Below are positions 8,082 to 14,821 of a stretch of 64,000 bases of DNA, piece after piece. A program made the translations under genes and the position numbers. This stretch comes from Sphaerobacter thermophilus DSM 20745 (GTDB taxonomy: Bacteria; Chloroflexota; Chloroflexia; Thermomicrobiales; Thermomicrobiaceae). The DNA is taken from positions 2,480,001-2,544,000 of the forward strand of contig NC_013523.1 in NCBI RefSeq assembly GCF_000024985.1. The letters are read 5' to 3'. The notes under the pieces are model-generated. The model had not been told where the DNA came from. It searched no databases and saw only the letters and a program-made list of their open reading frames with translations. Every line of letters starts with the position of its first letter. Within the stretch, counting starts at the first letter, position 1.

Positions 8082-9564
8082 TGACGTAGCGCGGATAGTC
8101 CGGGTCGCTCGCGCGGTAGACCTGCACGGAGATCCCCAGCGCGTCGAGTGCGAGCCGCCGCTGTTCGTACGTCAACTCGCCTAGCCGCTCTGCCACGCGC
8201 TCGCACCAGCTCATGAGGTCTGCGAGGTTCGCCCGTGCCGCCTCCCAGGCTTCCCGGCGATGCAGGATGCCCTCCCGCTCGGCTTCCAGTTGCCGGCGCC
8301 GTGCCGCCACGCGCTCCAGTTCGGCCATCAGCGCGGCTACGGCGTCGGGATCGTCGGTGAGGCCGATCGCCTGCGTCAGGTTGGCCCGCTGCCGGTCGAC
8401 CTGCTGCAGGAGCCGGTCGACGGCCGCCAGGTCGGCCGCCGTCGGATCATCGGTCTGCAGCCGCGCCAGTTCCTCGGCCACGATCTCCGGCCGCGTCAGG
8501 ATGGCCTCCACGCGCTCCCACACGGCCGCGTCGAGCACATGCGCCGCGATGACCGGCATGGGGCACGACCCGCGCCGGTACTCCCGCCCATTGCAGCGGT
8601 ACGCCGGCTTCCCGCTGTTCTTGTGGACGTGCATCGCCCGGCCGCAGTAGCCGCACCGGACGTAGCCACCACGCAGCAGCGCGGCCTCAGGGTTGCGGTT
8701 GTTGCGAGCCGCCCGTGCCTGGTTGCGCGCGAACTGCTCTTGCACTAGCTCGAAGGTCGCACGGTCAACCAGCGGCGGGACCGTGCCCTCTGGCAGCGGC
8801 AGACCGGCCTCATGGTTCCGCACGTAGCCATTCCGGCTCTGCCATGTCCAGGCGCGGGCATCGCCCGTGTAGTGGGGATGCTTCAAGATCTTAGAGACGG
8901 TCGTCATTGACCAGGTCGGCTTGCCTGTCGGCGTCGGGATACCGTCATCGGTTAGCCCCCGCGCGATGGCCCGCAGTGGGCGCCCTTCGGCGGCCTCGCG
9001 AAAGATGCGCTGCACAATCGGCGCCGTCTCTGGGTTGACCACGAGCCGCGTCTTATCCGCATCGGCCCACTGGTAACCGTAGAGCGGCCGCGGGCCGTGG
9101 ATCAGCTTGCCGGTTTCCGCCCGCGCCCGGCGCCCGCGCATCGCGCGCTCACGGAACTTCTCATGCTCCACCTTGGCCGCGTAGCCCCGTACGAAGCGGA
9201 TCAGCTGCCCCTCCGGGGAGTTGTCCAGCGGCTCGGTGACGAACTCCACCGCCGCGCCGTGGTGGTCGGCCTCCGACAGGATCACCCCGAGGTGTACCGG
9301 GTCGCGGCTCAGGCGATCGATCGCGTAGGCGATGACAACGTCGAACTCCTTGCGCCGCATGGCCTCACGCAGCGCGGTCAGCTCCCGGCGATCCCAGAGG
9401 TTCACCCCGGTGAAGACTTCGCGGTACTCAGCAACCACCTCGTAGCCGTGCGCCGCCGCGTACTGGCGGCACGCCGCAAGCTGCGTGTCCAGGGACGTGC
9501 CGTCCCGCTCCTGCTGCTCGCTGCTGACGCGGGCATAGATGGCCGCCCGTCGCCCGTTGCCCAT
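7990..9564 (-). CDS. int: Large serine recombinase of E1
   Basis: 524 residues. The N-terminal resolvase domain has the nucleophile Ser14 in YARVSSEQQ and the 'YAIDRLSRD' motif; then the recombinase domain (about 160-260), a zinc ribbon (CGYCGRAM...YRCNGREYRRGSC) and a coiled coil (VDRQRANL...AEREGIL). It catalyses integration between attP and attB in the macro gene. The gene crosses attL: the last 16 or so codons, ending in an Arg-rich tail (SRWRRPRRR), are host-derived. In the circular element the frame would instead run past attP to a TAA at 16595-16597, giving the tail VGWVHNHLTLRWTDRDALAA. No helper gene is needed for integration by this family; excision usually needs a directionality factor. 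Confidence 0.95.
   Translation of the reverse strand: MGNGRRAAIYARVSSEQQERDGTSLDTQLAACRQYAAAHGYEVVAEYREVFTGVNLWDRRELTALREAMRRKEFDVVIAYAIDRLSRDPVHLGVILSEADHHGAAVEFVTEPLDNSPEGQLIRFVRGYAAKVEHEKFRERAMRGRRARAETGKLIHGPRPLYGYQWADADKTRLVVNPETAPIVQRIFREAAEGRPLRAIARGLTDDGIPTPTGKPTWSMTTVSKILKHPHYTGDARAWTWQSRNGYVRNHEAGLPLPEGTVPPLVDRATFELVQEQFARNQARAARNNRNPEAALLRGGYVRCGYCGRAMHVHKNSGKPAYRCNGREYRRGSCPMPVIAAHVLDAAVWERVEAILTRPEIVAEELARLQTDDPTAADLAAVDRLLQQVDRQRANLTQAIGLTDDPDAVAALMAELERVAARRRQLEAEREGILHRREAWEAARANLADLMSWCERVAERLGELTYEQRRLALDALGISVQVYRASDPDYPRYVITAKLPLDEVVFPSRVHYWPRSRWRRPRRR
8035..8047. other. attL of element E1
   Basis: Shared core AACTcTGGATGGG; the right junction has AACTgTGGATGGG at 16655-16667. 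CTC and CTG both encode Leu of the macro protein, so the crossover side of this base cannot be told from the host frame. The dyad centre predicts CT at 8037-8038 as the exchanged dinucleotide. Confidence 0.9.
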
Positions 9565-9624
9565 GATGCGTTCTCCTGGTACGCTCTCGATACTCCCAGC
9601 GTGGCCCTACCGCGCTGGGGCAGT

Positions 9625-9663
9625 GCCGCCGTCGCGTGGCCTGGTCACGCGGCGGCTTTTTTT
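9625..9663 (+). terminator. Candidate intrinsic terminator
   Basis: GCCGCC-GT-CGCGTG / CACGCG-GCGGC stem with a 7-nt loop, followed by seven T on the plus strand. It would stop rightward transcription entering from the host or antisense to the recombinase gene; it overlaps the 3' end of the XRE gene. Confidence 0.45.
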
Positions 9664-9860
9664 GTCTCGCTCGAGGGGGTGAAGTCGATTTCATCCATGC
9701 TGACGCCGAAGATCTGAGCAAGCTTTCGAAGCTGCGATGCCTTCGGCTCGTTCCGCCCTGCTTCCCAGTTGTAGATCGTGGCCGGCGTCACGCCCACGCG
9801 ATAGGCCAGCTCCAGTTGTGTCCAGCCACGCGCTTCGCGTAGCTCCTTGATCGTCTTCAT
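9645..9860 (-). CDS. XRE-family repressor-like HTH protein
   Basis: 71 residues, nearly all HTH_3: KTIKELREARGWTQLELAYR, VGVTPATIYNWEAGR and a C-terminal helix ending in GVSMDEIDF. Phage and element repressors of this family bind operators as dimers. The ATG at 9860 follows AAAGGGGG. It is divergent from the small gene at 10016; a 10-bp inverted repeat lies between the two promoters, the usual layout of a lysogeny-type switch. Without an oligomerisation domain it may act as a small Cro-like regulator. It lies directly upstream of the recombinase gene and may be cotranscribed with it. Confidence 0.85.
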   Translation of the reverse strand: MKTIKELREARGWTQLELAYRVGVTPATIYNWEAGRNEPKASQLRKLAQIFGVSMDEIDFTPSSETKKAAA

Positions 9861-9883
9861 GTCGCCCCCTTTCCATCTCACGT

Positions 9884-9912
9884 AGCATAACAGATTTGTG
9901 TATCCCTGTCCA
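9884..9912 (-). promoter_or_regulatory. Promoter of the XRE gene
   Basis: On the minus strand TGGACA (9912-9907), 17 bp spacer, TATGCT (9889-9884). The start would be about 15 nt upstream of the ribosome binding site. Confidence 0.6.
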
Positions 9913-9924
9913 TGCAAACCTGTT
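9889..9924. promoter_or_regulatory. Inverted-repeat operator between divergent promoters
   Basis: AACAGATTTG (9889-9898) and CAAACCTGTT (9915-9924) are inverted repeats with one mismatch and a 16-nt spacer. One arm touches the -10 of the XRE promoter, the other abuts the -35 of the rightward promoter, so a bound dimer could block both. Confidence 0.6.
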
Positions 9925-9925
9925 G

Positions 9926-9954
9926 TTGACAAGACTCTCAGAAAGCGTTACTAT
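9926..9954 (+). promoter_or_regulatory. Strong sigma-70 promoter, rightward
   Basis: TTGACA (9926-9931), exactly 17 bp, TACTAT (9949-9954). It drives the gene at 10016, and is the best consensus promoter in E1. Confidence 0.75.
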
Positions 9955-10015
9955 GAACGTGTTAGAGGCGCGGCACCGCCTCAGTGTCGGTAGGGTCACA
10001 TGAAGGGAGGTCCCC

Positions 10016-10261
10016 ATGACGATCATCCCGTTTCGGCGTCCGGGCGAAGTGGCCGCCCCCCCGCCGGGCATGGTCGACTTGCCCGCCTTGGTGACGCGCT
10101 ATGTCGAGGCCCTGAAGGAGGACGGCATCGACCAGCCCCTGACCGAGCTGTACACGCTGGGTTGGGTGTTGGCCGACCTGTGTCAGATGGCGGGCGTCCC
10201 GGTCCCGCCGGCCCTCGAAGGCCCCCATCTGGAGTGGATGGACGAACCGACCCCCGCGTAG
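10016..10261 (+). CDS. Small hypothetical protein under the E1 switch promoter
   Basis: 81 residues, not recognised. Acidic, with a Pro-rich start (FRRPGEVAAPPPG) and helical middle (LPALVTRYVEALKEDG, LYTLGWVLADLCQMAG). GGGAGG lies 6-11 nt before the ATG, and the gene directly follows the strong promoter at 9926-9954, so it should be the first gene derepressed when the XRE protein is removed. A role in induction or as an antirepressor is possible, but nothing in the sequence proves it. Confidence 0.7.
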   Translation: MTIIPFRRPGEVAAPPPGMVDLPALVTRYVEALKEDGIDQPLTELYTLGWVLADLCQMAGVPVPPALEGPHLEWMDEPTPA

Positions 10262-10268
10262 GGCTATT

Positions 10269-10294
10269 GTCCGAAAACGTCCGAAACGTCCGCA
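10269..10294. repeat. Iterons of E1 (three GTCCGAAAC-type units)
   Basis: GTCCGAAAAC, GTCCGAAAC and GTCCGCAG in tandem between two rightward genes. The same unit, in both orientations, forms the arrays at 31163-31198 and 31450-31672 in E2. Candidate replication-initiator binding sites. Confidence 0.7.
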
Positions 10295-10324
10295 GTAGGG
10301 ACCAGGTGAAGGAGAGAAAGCGGA

Positions 10325-10780
10325 ATGGAACTCAAGAATATCGCCGGCCGGACCATCACTATCGAGTTGTCGCCCGAGGAAGCGATGAGACTGGCCGTGG
10401 CCTGTCAGGCGGCAGCAGATCATTGTTGTGCTTCTACGAGAGACTACGGGGATCTACTACCGGACGCGGACGCGGGGCCGGTGGCATGGGTTGCAACCGA
10501 ACTCTACGAGGCAACAGCGGCCATGTTCGAGGCTGCGGCGCTGGCGGCGGCCGCGGATACCTACATCAATGACAACCCCATCAGACTCGACCGGCTCCGC
10601 GAGGGCAAGCTGCTTGGTGAGCTGTGGCCGGTTGCCCGAGACGCGCACGTAGTGATTCAAGATCGCGACCAGGCAACGCACCAGTTCGGGATGCATCAAC
10701 AGCGTGCCGTTCTCGAGCCGGATCAACGGCCGCAGATCGCGAACGATCGGTTCCATGTCGCACCTCGCTGTTGCGGATAA
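10325..10780 (+). CDS. Hypothetical protein of E1
   Basis: The first about 85 residues look genuine: a beta start (KNIAGRTITIELSPEEAMRL) and helices (AVACQAAADH, VAWVATELYEATAAMFEAAAL), preceded by AAGGAGAG. The C-terminal third lies opposite the leftward gene at 10457-10756, which also has a good ribosome binding site, and reads like its antisense shadow. The end of one of the two genes may be altered, or they may truly overlap tail to tail. Function unknown. Confidence 0.5.
   Translation: MELKNIAGRTITIELSPEEAMRLAVACQAAADHCCASTRDYGDLLPDADAGPVAWVATELYEATAAMFEAAALAAAADTYINDNPIRLDRLREGKLLGELWPVARDAHVVIQDRDQATHQFGMHQQRAVLEPDQRPQIANDRFHVAPRCCG
10457..10756 (-). CDS. Hypothetical protein, last gene of the E1 leftward operon
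   Basis: 99 residues; the N-terminal half (RDLRPLIRLENGTLLMHPEL, VRCLVAILNHYVRVSGNRPQ) looks like a real protein, the Arg-rich C-terminus less so. GAGGTG precedes the ATG at 10756. It overlaps the 3' half of the rightward gene at 10325 by 300 nt. Not recognised. Confidence 0.45.
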   Translation of the reverse strand: MEPIVRDLRPLIRLENGTLLMHPELVRCLVAILNHYVRVSGNRPQLTKQLALAEPVESDGVVIDVGIRGRRQRRSLEHGRCCLVEFGCNPCHRPRVRVR

Positions 10781-10908
10781 CGAAACTTATCTGCATGACC
10801 TCCCCCCTCCCCGCCCATCGTCGTCGTCGTGTTCGGCCGCACTTTGGCCACCTTCCTGCGCATGTCGGCACGAATGGCCGGGAACGCAGCCGAACCAGCC
10901 CGCGCCCG

Positions 10909-11208
10909 TCAGGCCGCATCGGCCGCCGGATTCGGCTGTTCACCGACTGGCAGCCCGAGGGCGGCCGCCTGGGCGATCACCTGCCGAGCGCCCGCCAGCA
11001 CCGCCGGCCAGGCCGGGTCCGGTGCGAGCGTGCCCTCGGCCAGGCGCCGCGCCACGTCGTCGCAGACCGCCCGCAGCAGCCGGCAGCTCAGCGTCAGGGC
11101 CAGGTCCTGCTCTGCCGGTGCCAGCGCGTCGTACGGCCCGACATTGCCCTCAGCGGCCGCCAGGGCGGCGTCGATCGCGCGGTCGATCTGCACGTCGGTG
11201 TCACTCAT
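10909..11208 (-). CDS. Hypothetical small acidic/helical protein
   Basis: 99 residues, Ala-rich and helical (QIDRAIDAALAAAEGN, APAEQDLALTLSCRLLRAVC). Its ATG overlaps the TGA of the upstream gene (ATGA at 11205-11208), so it is translationally coupled within the leftward operon. Not recognised. Confidence 0.65.
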   Translation of the reverse strand: MSDTDVQIDRAIDAALAAAEGNVGPYDALAPAEQDLALTLSCRLLRAVCDDVARRLAEGTLAPDPAWPAVLAGARQVIAQAAALGLPVGEQPNPAADAA

Positions 11209-11624
11209 GGTGCCCCTCCTTCGTCCTCAGCCAGGAAGCGGGTCATCTGCTCGATTCCCCGCGCGATGCGCTGGTAGACGTCGCGCCAGCCGACGCCCTC
11301 CGCGTCGCCCACGGCGTTGATCCGGATGAAGAGGCTCTCCCGCATCAGCGCGGGATCGCAGAAGACGGCCCAGATCGCCGCGGCCGCTTCCGGGTCGTTA
11401 TCGACCTGGGCGAGCCAGGCCAGCGCGCGGTCAAGGTCCGCCTTGATCTCGACGCGGACTTTCTCACCGTCGTAAGCGGGCCGACGCCCCCGTCGGACGG
11501 GACGGTCCGGGCGCGGCGGTCGGATCCTAAGCCGGAAGTAGTGATAGTCCAGGAGCGCCCGACGCACCCGCTGTAGCGACCAGTACGGGTCCCGGGTCGC
11601 GGCCGGCTCAGGCGCTGCACTCAC
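11205..11624 (-). CDS. Hypothetical protein of E1
   Basis: 139 residues. A basic N-terminal half (RVRRALLDYHYFRLRIRPPR) is followed by a helical half (IKADLDRALAWLAQVDNDPE, DVYQRIARGIEQMTRFLAE). The GTG at 11624 is preferred over the upstream one because GAGGAGGTGG precedes it and GTGA overlaps the previous stop. The strongly basic patch suggests nucleic acid contact; no family recognised. Confidence 0.65.
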   Translation of the reverse strand: MSAAPEPAATRDPYWSLQRVRRALLDYHYFRLRIRPPRPDRPVRRGRRPAYDGEKVRVEIKADLDRALAWLAQVDNDPEAAAAIWAVFCDPALMRESLFIRINAVGDAEGVGWRDVYQRIARGIEQMTRFLAEDEGGAP

Positions 11625-11914
11625 TTCTCCACCTCCTCGCGACACCACTGCCGAATCGCGCCGAAGAGCGCCCCCTCGCCCGGTTCAGCCTCCGACGCGG
11701 CCAGGTCCCGCGCGAGGCCCAGGTCCAGTGGGGCCTGCTCCGCCCACTCGGCATCGCCGGAACGCAAGGCCATCAGGGCCTCCCCGACGTCCAGGAGCGC
11801 CCCCACATCCACCGCGCGCCGGCGGCCGCCCGGGAGCAGCAGGATGTAGACGCCCGGCCGGTGCTCCAGCGCCGCCTCCAGCCGCTCAAGCCGACGACGC
11901 AGATCACGAGACAC
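11621..11914 (-). CDS. Hypothetical small protein of E1
   Basis: 97 residues: a coiled-coil-like start (SRDLRRRLERLEAALEHRPG), a beta hairpin (VYILLLPGGRRRAVDVG) and an acidic helical end. It overlaps both neighbours by 4-11 nt. Not recognised. Confidence 0.65.
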   Translation of the reverse strand: MSRDLRRRLERLEAALEHRPGVYILLLPGGRRRAVDVGALLDVGEALMALRSGDAEWAEQAPLDLGLARDLAASEAEPGEGALFGAIRQWCREEVEK

Positions 11915-12293
11915 GGCGCCCCACGTCCTCGCCCTGAGCGGCCTCTTCCAGCTTGCGCAACCGCTCTTCGAGCTCGCCCGCCTGCAGCACGTCTACCAGC
12001 GCCCGCGCCACGCTGGCCGCGGCCATCGCCCGGCGCGGTTCCAGCGAGCCGCCTAGCACGTCCCTCAGCGCCTGTTCGAGCTGGTCGAAGACGGGCAGCA
12101 GGCGCGGCGGCACGAGGCGCCGCAGCCGCACGACCTTCGCCCGGTTGCGGCCGCCCCGCCGGCGCGCCTCGGTCCGCTCCGCTTGCAGCTCGGGGTCGTG
12201 CGCGAAGCAGTACGGCCGCCCGGGCAGTGCGCGGGCCGTGCAGCGCCCGCCGTCCCGGCGGGTTGCCGTGCATTGGTCGGATCTAGTAGCCAT
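11904..12293 (-). CDS. Cys/His-rich small protein common in mobile elements
   Basis: 129 residues. The N-terminus has a compact zinc-binding pattern (CTATRRDGGRCTARALPG followed by PYCFAHDPEL): C-x8-C-x10-C-x2-H. Then a basic stretch (RRRGGRNRAKVVRLRR) and a helical C-terminus. Proteins with this opening are frequent in prophages and integrative elements of high-GC bacteria, function unknown. Part of the leftward operon, overlapping the next gene by 11 nt. Confidence 0.7.
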   Translation of the reverse strand: MATRSDQCTATRRDGGRCTARALPGRPYCFAHDPELQAERTEARRRGGRNRAKVVRLRRLVPPRLLPVFDQLEQALRDVLGGSLEPRRAMAAASVARALVDVLQAGELEERLRKLEEAAQGEDVGRRVS

Positions 12294-12360
12294 TGCTTCC
12301 TCCTGTGCTTCCGCCCGGTGACGCCGGGCGCCCCATGGCGGAGGCGCCCGGCACCGTGGG
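12294..12360. other. Short intergenic stretch in the E1 operon
   Basis: Contains CGGGCGCC...GGCGCCCGGC-type inverted sequences (12323-12352), a possible processing hairpin between the coiled-coil gene and the downstream small genes. Confidence 0.35.
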
Positions 12361-12930
12361 TTACGCCGGTCGCATCTCCACGACGGGCGCCGGCTGGTCC
12401 AGCTCGACCGGGCGCGGCGCGGCCGCGAAGTTGCTCCGGAGGGCGAACCGCCAGCCCGGATCGCCGACCCTCTCCTCGAAGTCGGCCAGCTCGCCGACGG
12501 CCTGGGCCATCTGCGGCCGGGTGGTGAGGTAGGCGTCCAGCACGGCGCGGTAGCCCCGTTCGGCGGCGATCAGGGCGGCCGCCTTCGCCAGGACCTCGTC
12601 GCCGGTGTCTTCCGCCCGGCGCAAGGTGCGTTGCAGCTCGTTCTGATCGGCCGCCCGCTCGGCAATCTGGATCGCGCCGCGGTAGCTATCCACCTGGCCG
12701 GGATCCGCCCCGAACGCCGCCCGCCGCAGACGCTGGCGCGCGGCTTGGATCGCCGCGTCGGCCTGGCGTCGCAGGGCGGCCATCTGCTCAGCGTGGGTCT
12801 CGTAGAGCGCCTTGAGCTTCCGCTGCCGCGCCGCCCGCGTCAGGTCCCGATCCCGCCGGATCTCGTTCGCCTTGGTCTGGTACGTGGCCCGCAGCTCCTT
12901 CGCCTGCTCCACCAACGTGTCGAGGTTCAT
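12361..12930 (-). CDS. Coiled-coil protein of E1
   Basis: 189 residues, almost entirely charged helix in the first 110 residues (LVEQAKELRATYQTKANEIR, KLKALYETHAEQMAALRR, AAIQAARQRLRRAAFG), then further helices and a Pro-rich C-terminus. Scaffolding-like and structural phage proteins can look like this, but no signature proves it. It occupies the place where E2 carries its terminase and capsid genes, which makes it worth testing as a packaging-related protein. Confidence 0.65.
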   Translation of the reverse strand: MNLDTLVEQAKELRATYQTKANEIRRDRDLTRAARQRKLKALYETHAEQMAALRRQADAAIQAARQRLRRAAFGADPGQVDSYRGAIQIAERAADQNELQRTLRRAEDTGDEVLAKAAALIAAERGYRAVLDAYLTTRPQMAQAVGELADFEERVGDPGWRFALRSNFAAAPRPVELDQPAPVVEMRPA

Positions 12931-12949
12931 GACTCACCCCTTTCGGTCG

Positions 12950-13240
12950 CTAGTCGTTGCCAACACTCATCCGTAGCCCCGCTGCGTGGGCCCCCGGCGG
13001 CGCCCGCGTGGGCAGCCGGGCCAGCAGCCGCGCATGCACCTGGTCAACGTCGACCCCGTCCGGGGCGATCAAGTGCAACCACGCCCGGCACACCGGACCG
13101 GCCAGCCATTCGGCCGCCTCAGCATCGCCCCCGAGCGCGTCCTCGTAGGCCAGCCGGATCACGGCCGCCAACAAGGCCGCCTCCGGCGCGCTAGCCGCGA
13201 CATCGTGGATGATGCCGCCCGGTGTGACCGCGCGGGACAT
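12950..13240 (-). CDS. Conserved small protein shared by E1 and E2
   Basis: 96 residues beginning SRAVTPGGIIHDVAASAPE and with a GDAEAAEWLAGPVCRAWLHL segment. It is paralogous to the E2 protein at 32164-32469 (TRATTPGALIHAVAG..., GDAEARAWLGSEACARWLAW...). In both elements it directly follows the zinc-ribbon gene. The ATG at 13240 overlaps the upstream TGA and has GGAGG upstream. Function unknown. Confidence 0.8.
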   Translation of the reverse strand: MSRAVTPGGIIHDVAASAPEAALLAAVIRLAYEDALGGDAEAAEWLAGPVCRAWLHLIAPDGVDVDQVHARLLARLPTRAPPGAHAAGLRMSVGND

Positions 13241-13428
13241 CACGCGGCCTCCTTCCCACCGCTGGCACAGTGCGGACAGACGAGCCAGTCTGGCGACGCC
13301 ATGACCTGCTCGGCTGAGACGAAGTAGGACTTCCCGCACCGTGGGCAGCCGACCACCCAGCCGCGGCCGGTCAGCGGCCGGTCATTCCGCCGGTCGGGGT
13401 CGTGTTGTTGAGCAGCGATCCCGTCCAT
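13240..13428 (-). CDS. Zinc-ribbon protein (E1 copy)
   Basis: 62 residues with two CxxC knuckles (GCPRCGKSYFVSAEQVMAS and VCPHCASGGKEAA). The E2 protein at 31790-32164 contains two copies of the same ribbon and ends in the same KEAA. The ATG at 13428 overlaps the previous stop (TGATG). A DNA- or protein-binding accessory to the replication module is likely. Confidence 0.75.
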   Translation of the reverse strand: MDGIAAQQHDPDRRNDRPLTGRGWVVGCPRCGKSYFVSAEQVMASPDWLVCPHCASGGKEAA

Positions 13429-13688
13429 CACGCCACATCCACTTCCCCGTACAACCTGCACGTAGTGCAGAGACCAGCACGCAGGGACTCCTCGAAGTAG
13501 AGCGGCCCATAGCACCGCGAACAGGCGGTCCGCAGGTAGGCGATGACTTCGGCCTCGCGCTTTCGGAGCGCCGCGGCCAGGAATGCCGCCCGCCGCGGCC
13601 CACGCAGGCGCAGCGCGCCGTCCTCAACGGAGAGCCGCACCCCGGCGTCGGCCGCCTCCATCACAAGGAACCGAATCGGCGTCTGCAT
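13428..13688 (-). CDS. TubC-N-like plus zinc-knuckle protein
   Basis: 86 residues. The first half (ADAGVRLSVEDGALRLRGPR, AAFLAAALRKREAEVIAYL) has the beta-beta-helix pattern of TubC N-terminal docking-like domains, which also occur beside element primases; the second half has CSRC and CTTC knuckles of a zinc ribbon. Its ATG overlaps the TGA of the ATPase gene, so it is coupled to it and may be its partner. Confidence 0.7.
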   Translation of the reverse strand: MQTPIRFLVMEAADAGVRLSVEDGALRLRGPRRAAFLAAALRKREAEVIAYLRTACSRCYGPLYFEESLRAGLCTTCRLYGEVDVA

Positions 13689-14821
13689 CAGTACTCGACC
13701 TCCTCCTCATCCTCACTTGTATGGCCGTTGGGGCAGAGGAGCCCGAAGTTCATCACTTCACCGCCCTTAAGAGCAGTGAAGTGATGAAAATGAGTGACGC
13801 GCCAGACGCCGCGCTCGACTTGCTCCACGCGCCCCGCCTTCTTCAGTGCGGTGAGCGCGTTGCGGACCGTCCCGGCGCTCAGTTCGAGTTCTTGAGCGAG
13901 GGCATCCGGGGTCGTGCCGCGCTCGTACTGCATAAGAACCCGGAAGACGCGCTCACCGGTGGGAAGGTGGTCGTCGATTCCGGCGAACCGGTCGTCGTTG
14001 ATCGGCACCTCCGCGAACGTCACCCGGTCCGCTCCGAAGTCCATGGCGATGCTGAGCGGCGCGCTCTTGGGGCCGAAGTTGTGCTTCGTCTGCCGAAGGA
14101 TCAGGCCGCCCGCTTCGGCCTGGATCAACTGGAGAACCGAGCGGCTGAGGTTGTACTTGAAGACACTACCGTACGCGCGGAGCTGCGACAGATTCGCGCC
14201 CGGCGCGGGTTTGGGAACGTGGTCCAGGGCCAGGACCGTGCCCCACCGCTCAACGCTCTTGAATGTCGCGGTCGTGTCCGGTGCTCGTTCGAGGTCTGCT
14301 CCGAACGCGGCCGCCATGACACTGTCGAGGACCACCAGCACCGGCGTCACCTTCTCCACCACTGCTTCCACGTCGGCCATGACAAGCGGGTCCGCGAGGG
14401 AGCCGGCGATCCGGTGGTAGAACAGGCCCTCCGGTGGTCGCTCGAGGCCCAGCCCCCGCGCCACCTCGTAAGCCCGCCTCACGAATTCTTCGGCGTCGAG
14501 TTCAGCATCCACGAAGAGGACCGGCCCCTGGATGACGGCGCGGTTGAAGACCGGGCGCCCCAGCGCGACGCAGACTGCGACGTAGAGCGCCAGGTAACTC
14601 TTGCCCGTCCCGCCGTCGGCGAAGAGCGAGGTGATCCTGCCAGCGGGGATCAAGCCTTCGACGATGTACTGTCGCGGGGAAGGCTCGGGCTGCCGCCACA
14701 CCTCCACAACCGTGAGGACGCGCTCCGAGGGCTGGGCCTCGGTTTTCATCATTTCACTCCCCTTAAGGGAGAGTGAAAATGAAGAACGAGCGTGAGCGGT
14801 GCGGACGGTGGACGCACTCAT
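13688..14821 (-). CDS. RepA/RecA-like P-loop ATPase of E1
   Basis: 377 residues. Walker A at about 69-76 (DGGTGKSY), Walker B at about 165-170 (LVVLDS), a sensor-like ALDHVPKP segment, and a C-terminal winged helix (TTPDALAQELELSAGTVRNAL). This layout matches RepA-type hexameric replicative helicases/AAA_25 proteins of plasmids and integrative elements. It is coupled to the primase-like gene upstream (ATGA). Both ends of the gene contain a palindromic repeat with CTTAAG at its centre, read in frame as LKG peptides (FSLSLKGSEMM near residue 15-25; HFTALKGGEVMN near the C-terminus). Confidence 0.85.
   Translation of the reverse strand: MSASTVRTAHARSSFSLSLKGSEMMKTEAQPSERVLTVVEVWRQPEPSPRQYIVEGLIPAGRITSLFADGGTGKSYLALYVAVCVALGRPVFNRAVIQGPVLFVDAELDAEEFVRRAYEVARGLGLERPPEGLFYHRIAGSLADPLVMADVEAVVEKVTPVLVVLDSVMAAAFGADLERAPDTTATFKSVERWGTVLALDHVPKPAPGANLSQLRAYGSVFKYNLSRSVLQLIQAEAGGLILRQTKHNFGPKSAPLSIAMDFGADRVTFAEVPINDDRFAGIDDHLPTGERVFRVLMQYERGTTPDALAQELELSAGTVRNALTALKKAGRVEQVERGVWRVTHFHHFTALKGGEVMNFGLLCPNGHTSEDEEEVEY
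13749..13792. repeat. Palindromic repeat, copy A (C-terminal end of the ATPase gene)
   Basis: Perfect 13-bp inverted arms TTCATCACTTCAC (13749-13761) and GTGAAGTGATGAA (13776-13788) around a loop with CCCTTAAG. A diverged copy lies at 14743-14782, in the same gene. Confidence 0.85.
14743..14782. repeat. Palindromic repeat, copy B (N-terminal end of the ATPase gene)
   Basis: TTCATCATTTCACTC, then CCCTTAAGGG, then AGAGTGAAAATGAA: inverted arms TTTCACTC/GAGTGAAA around CCTTAAGG. It shares outline and centre with copy A. Confidence 0.8.
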
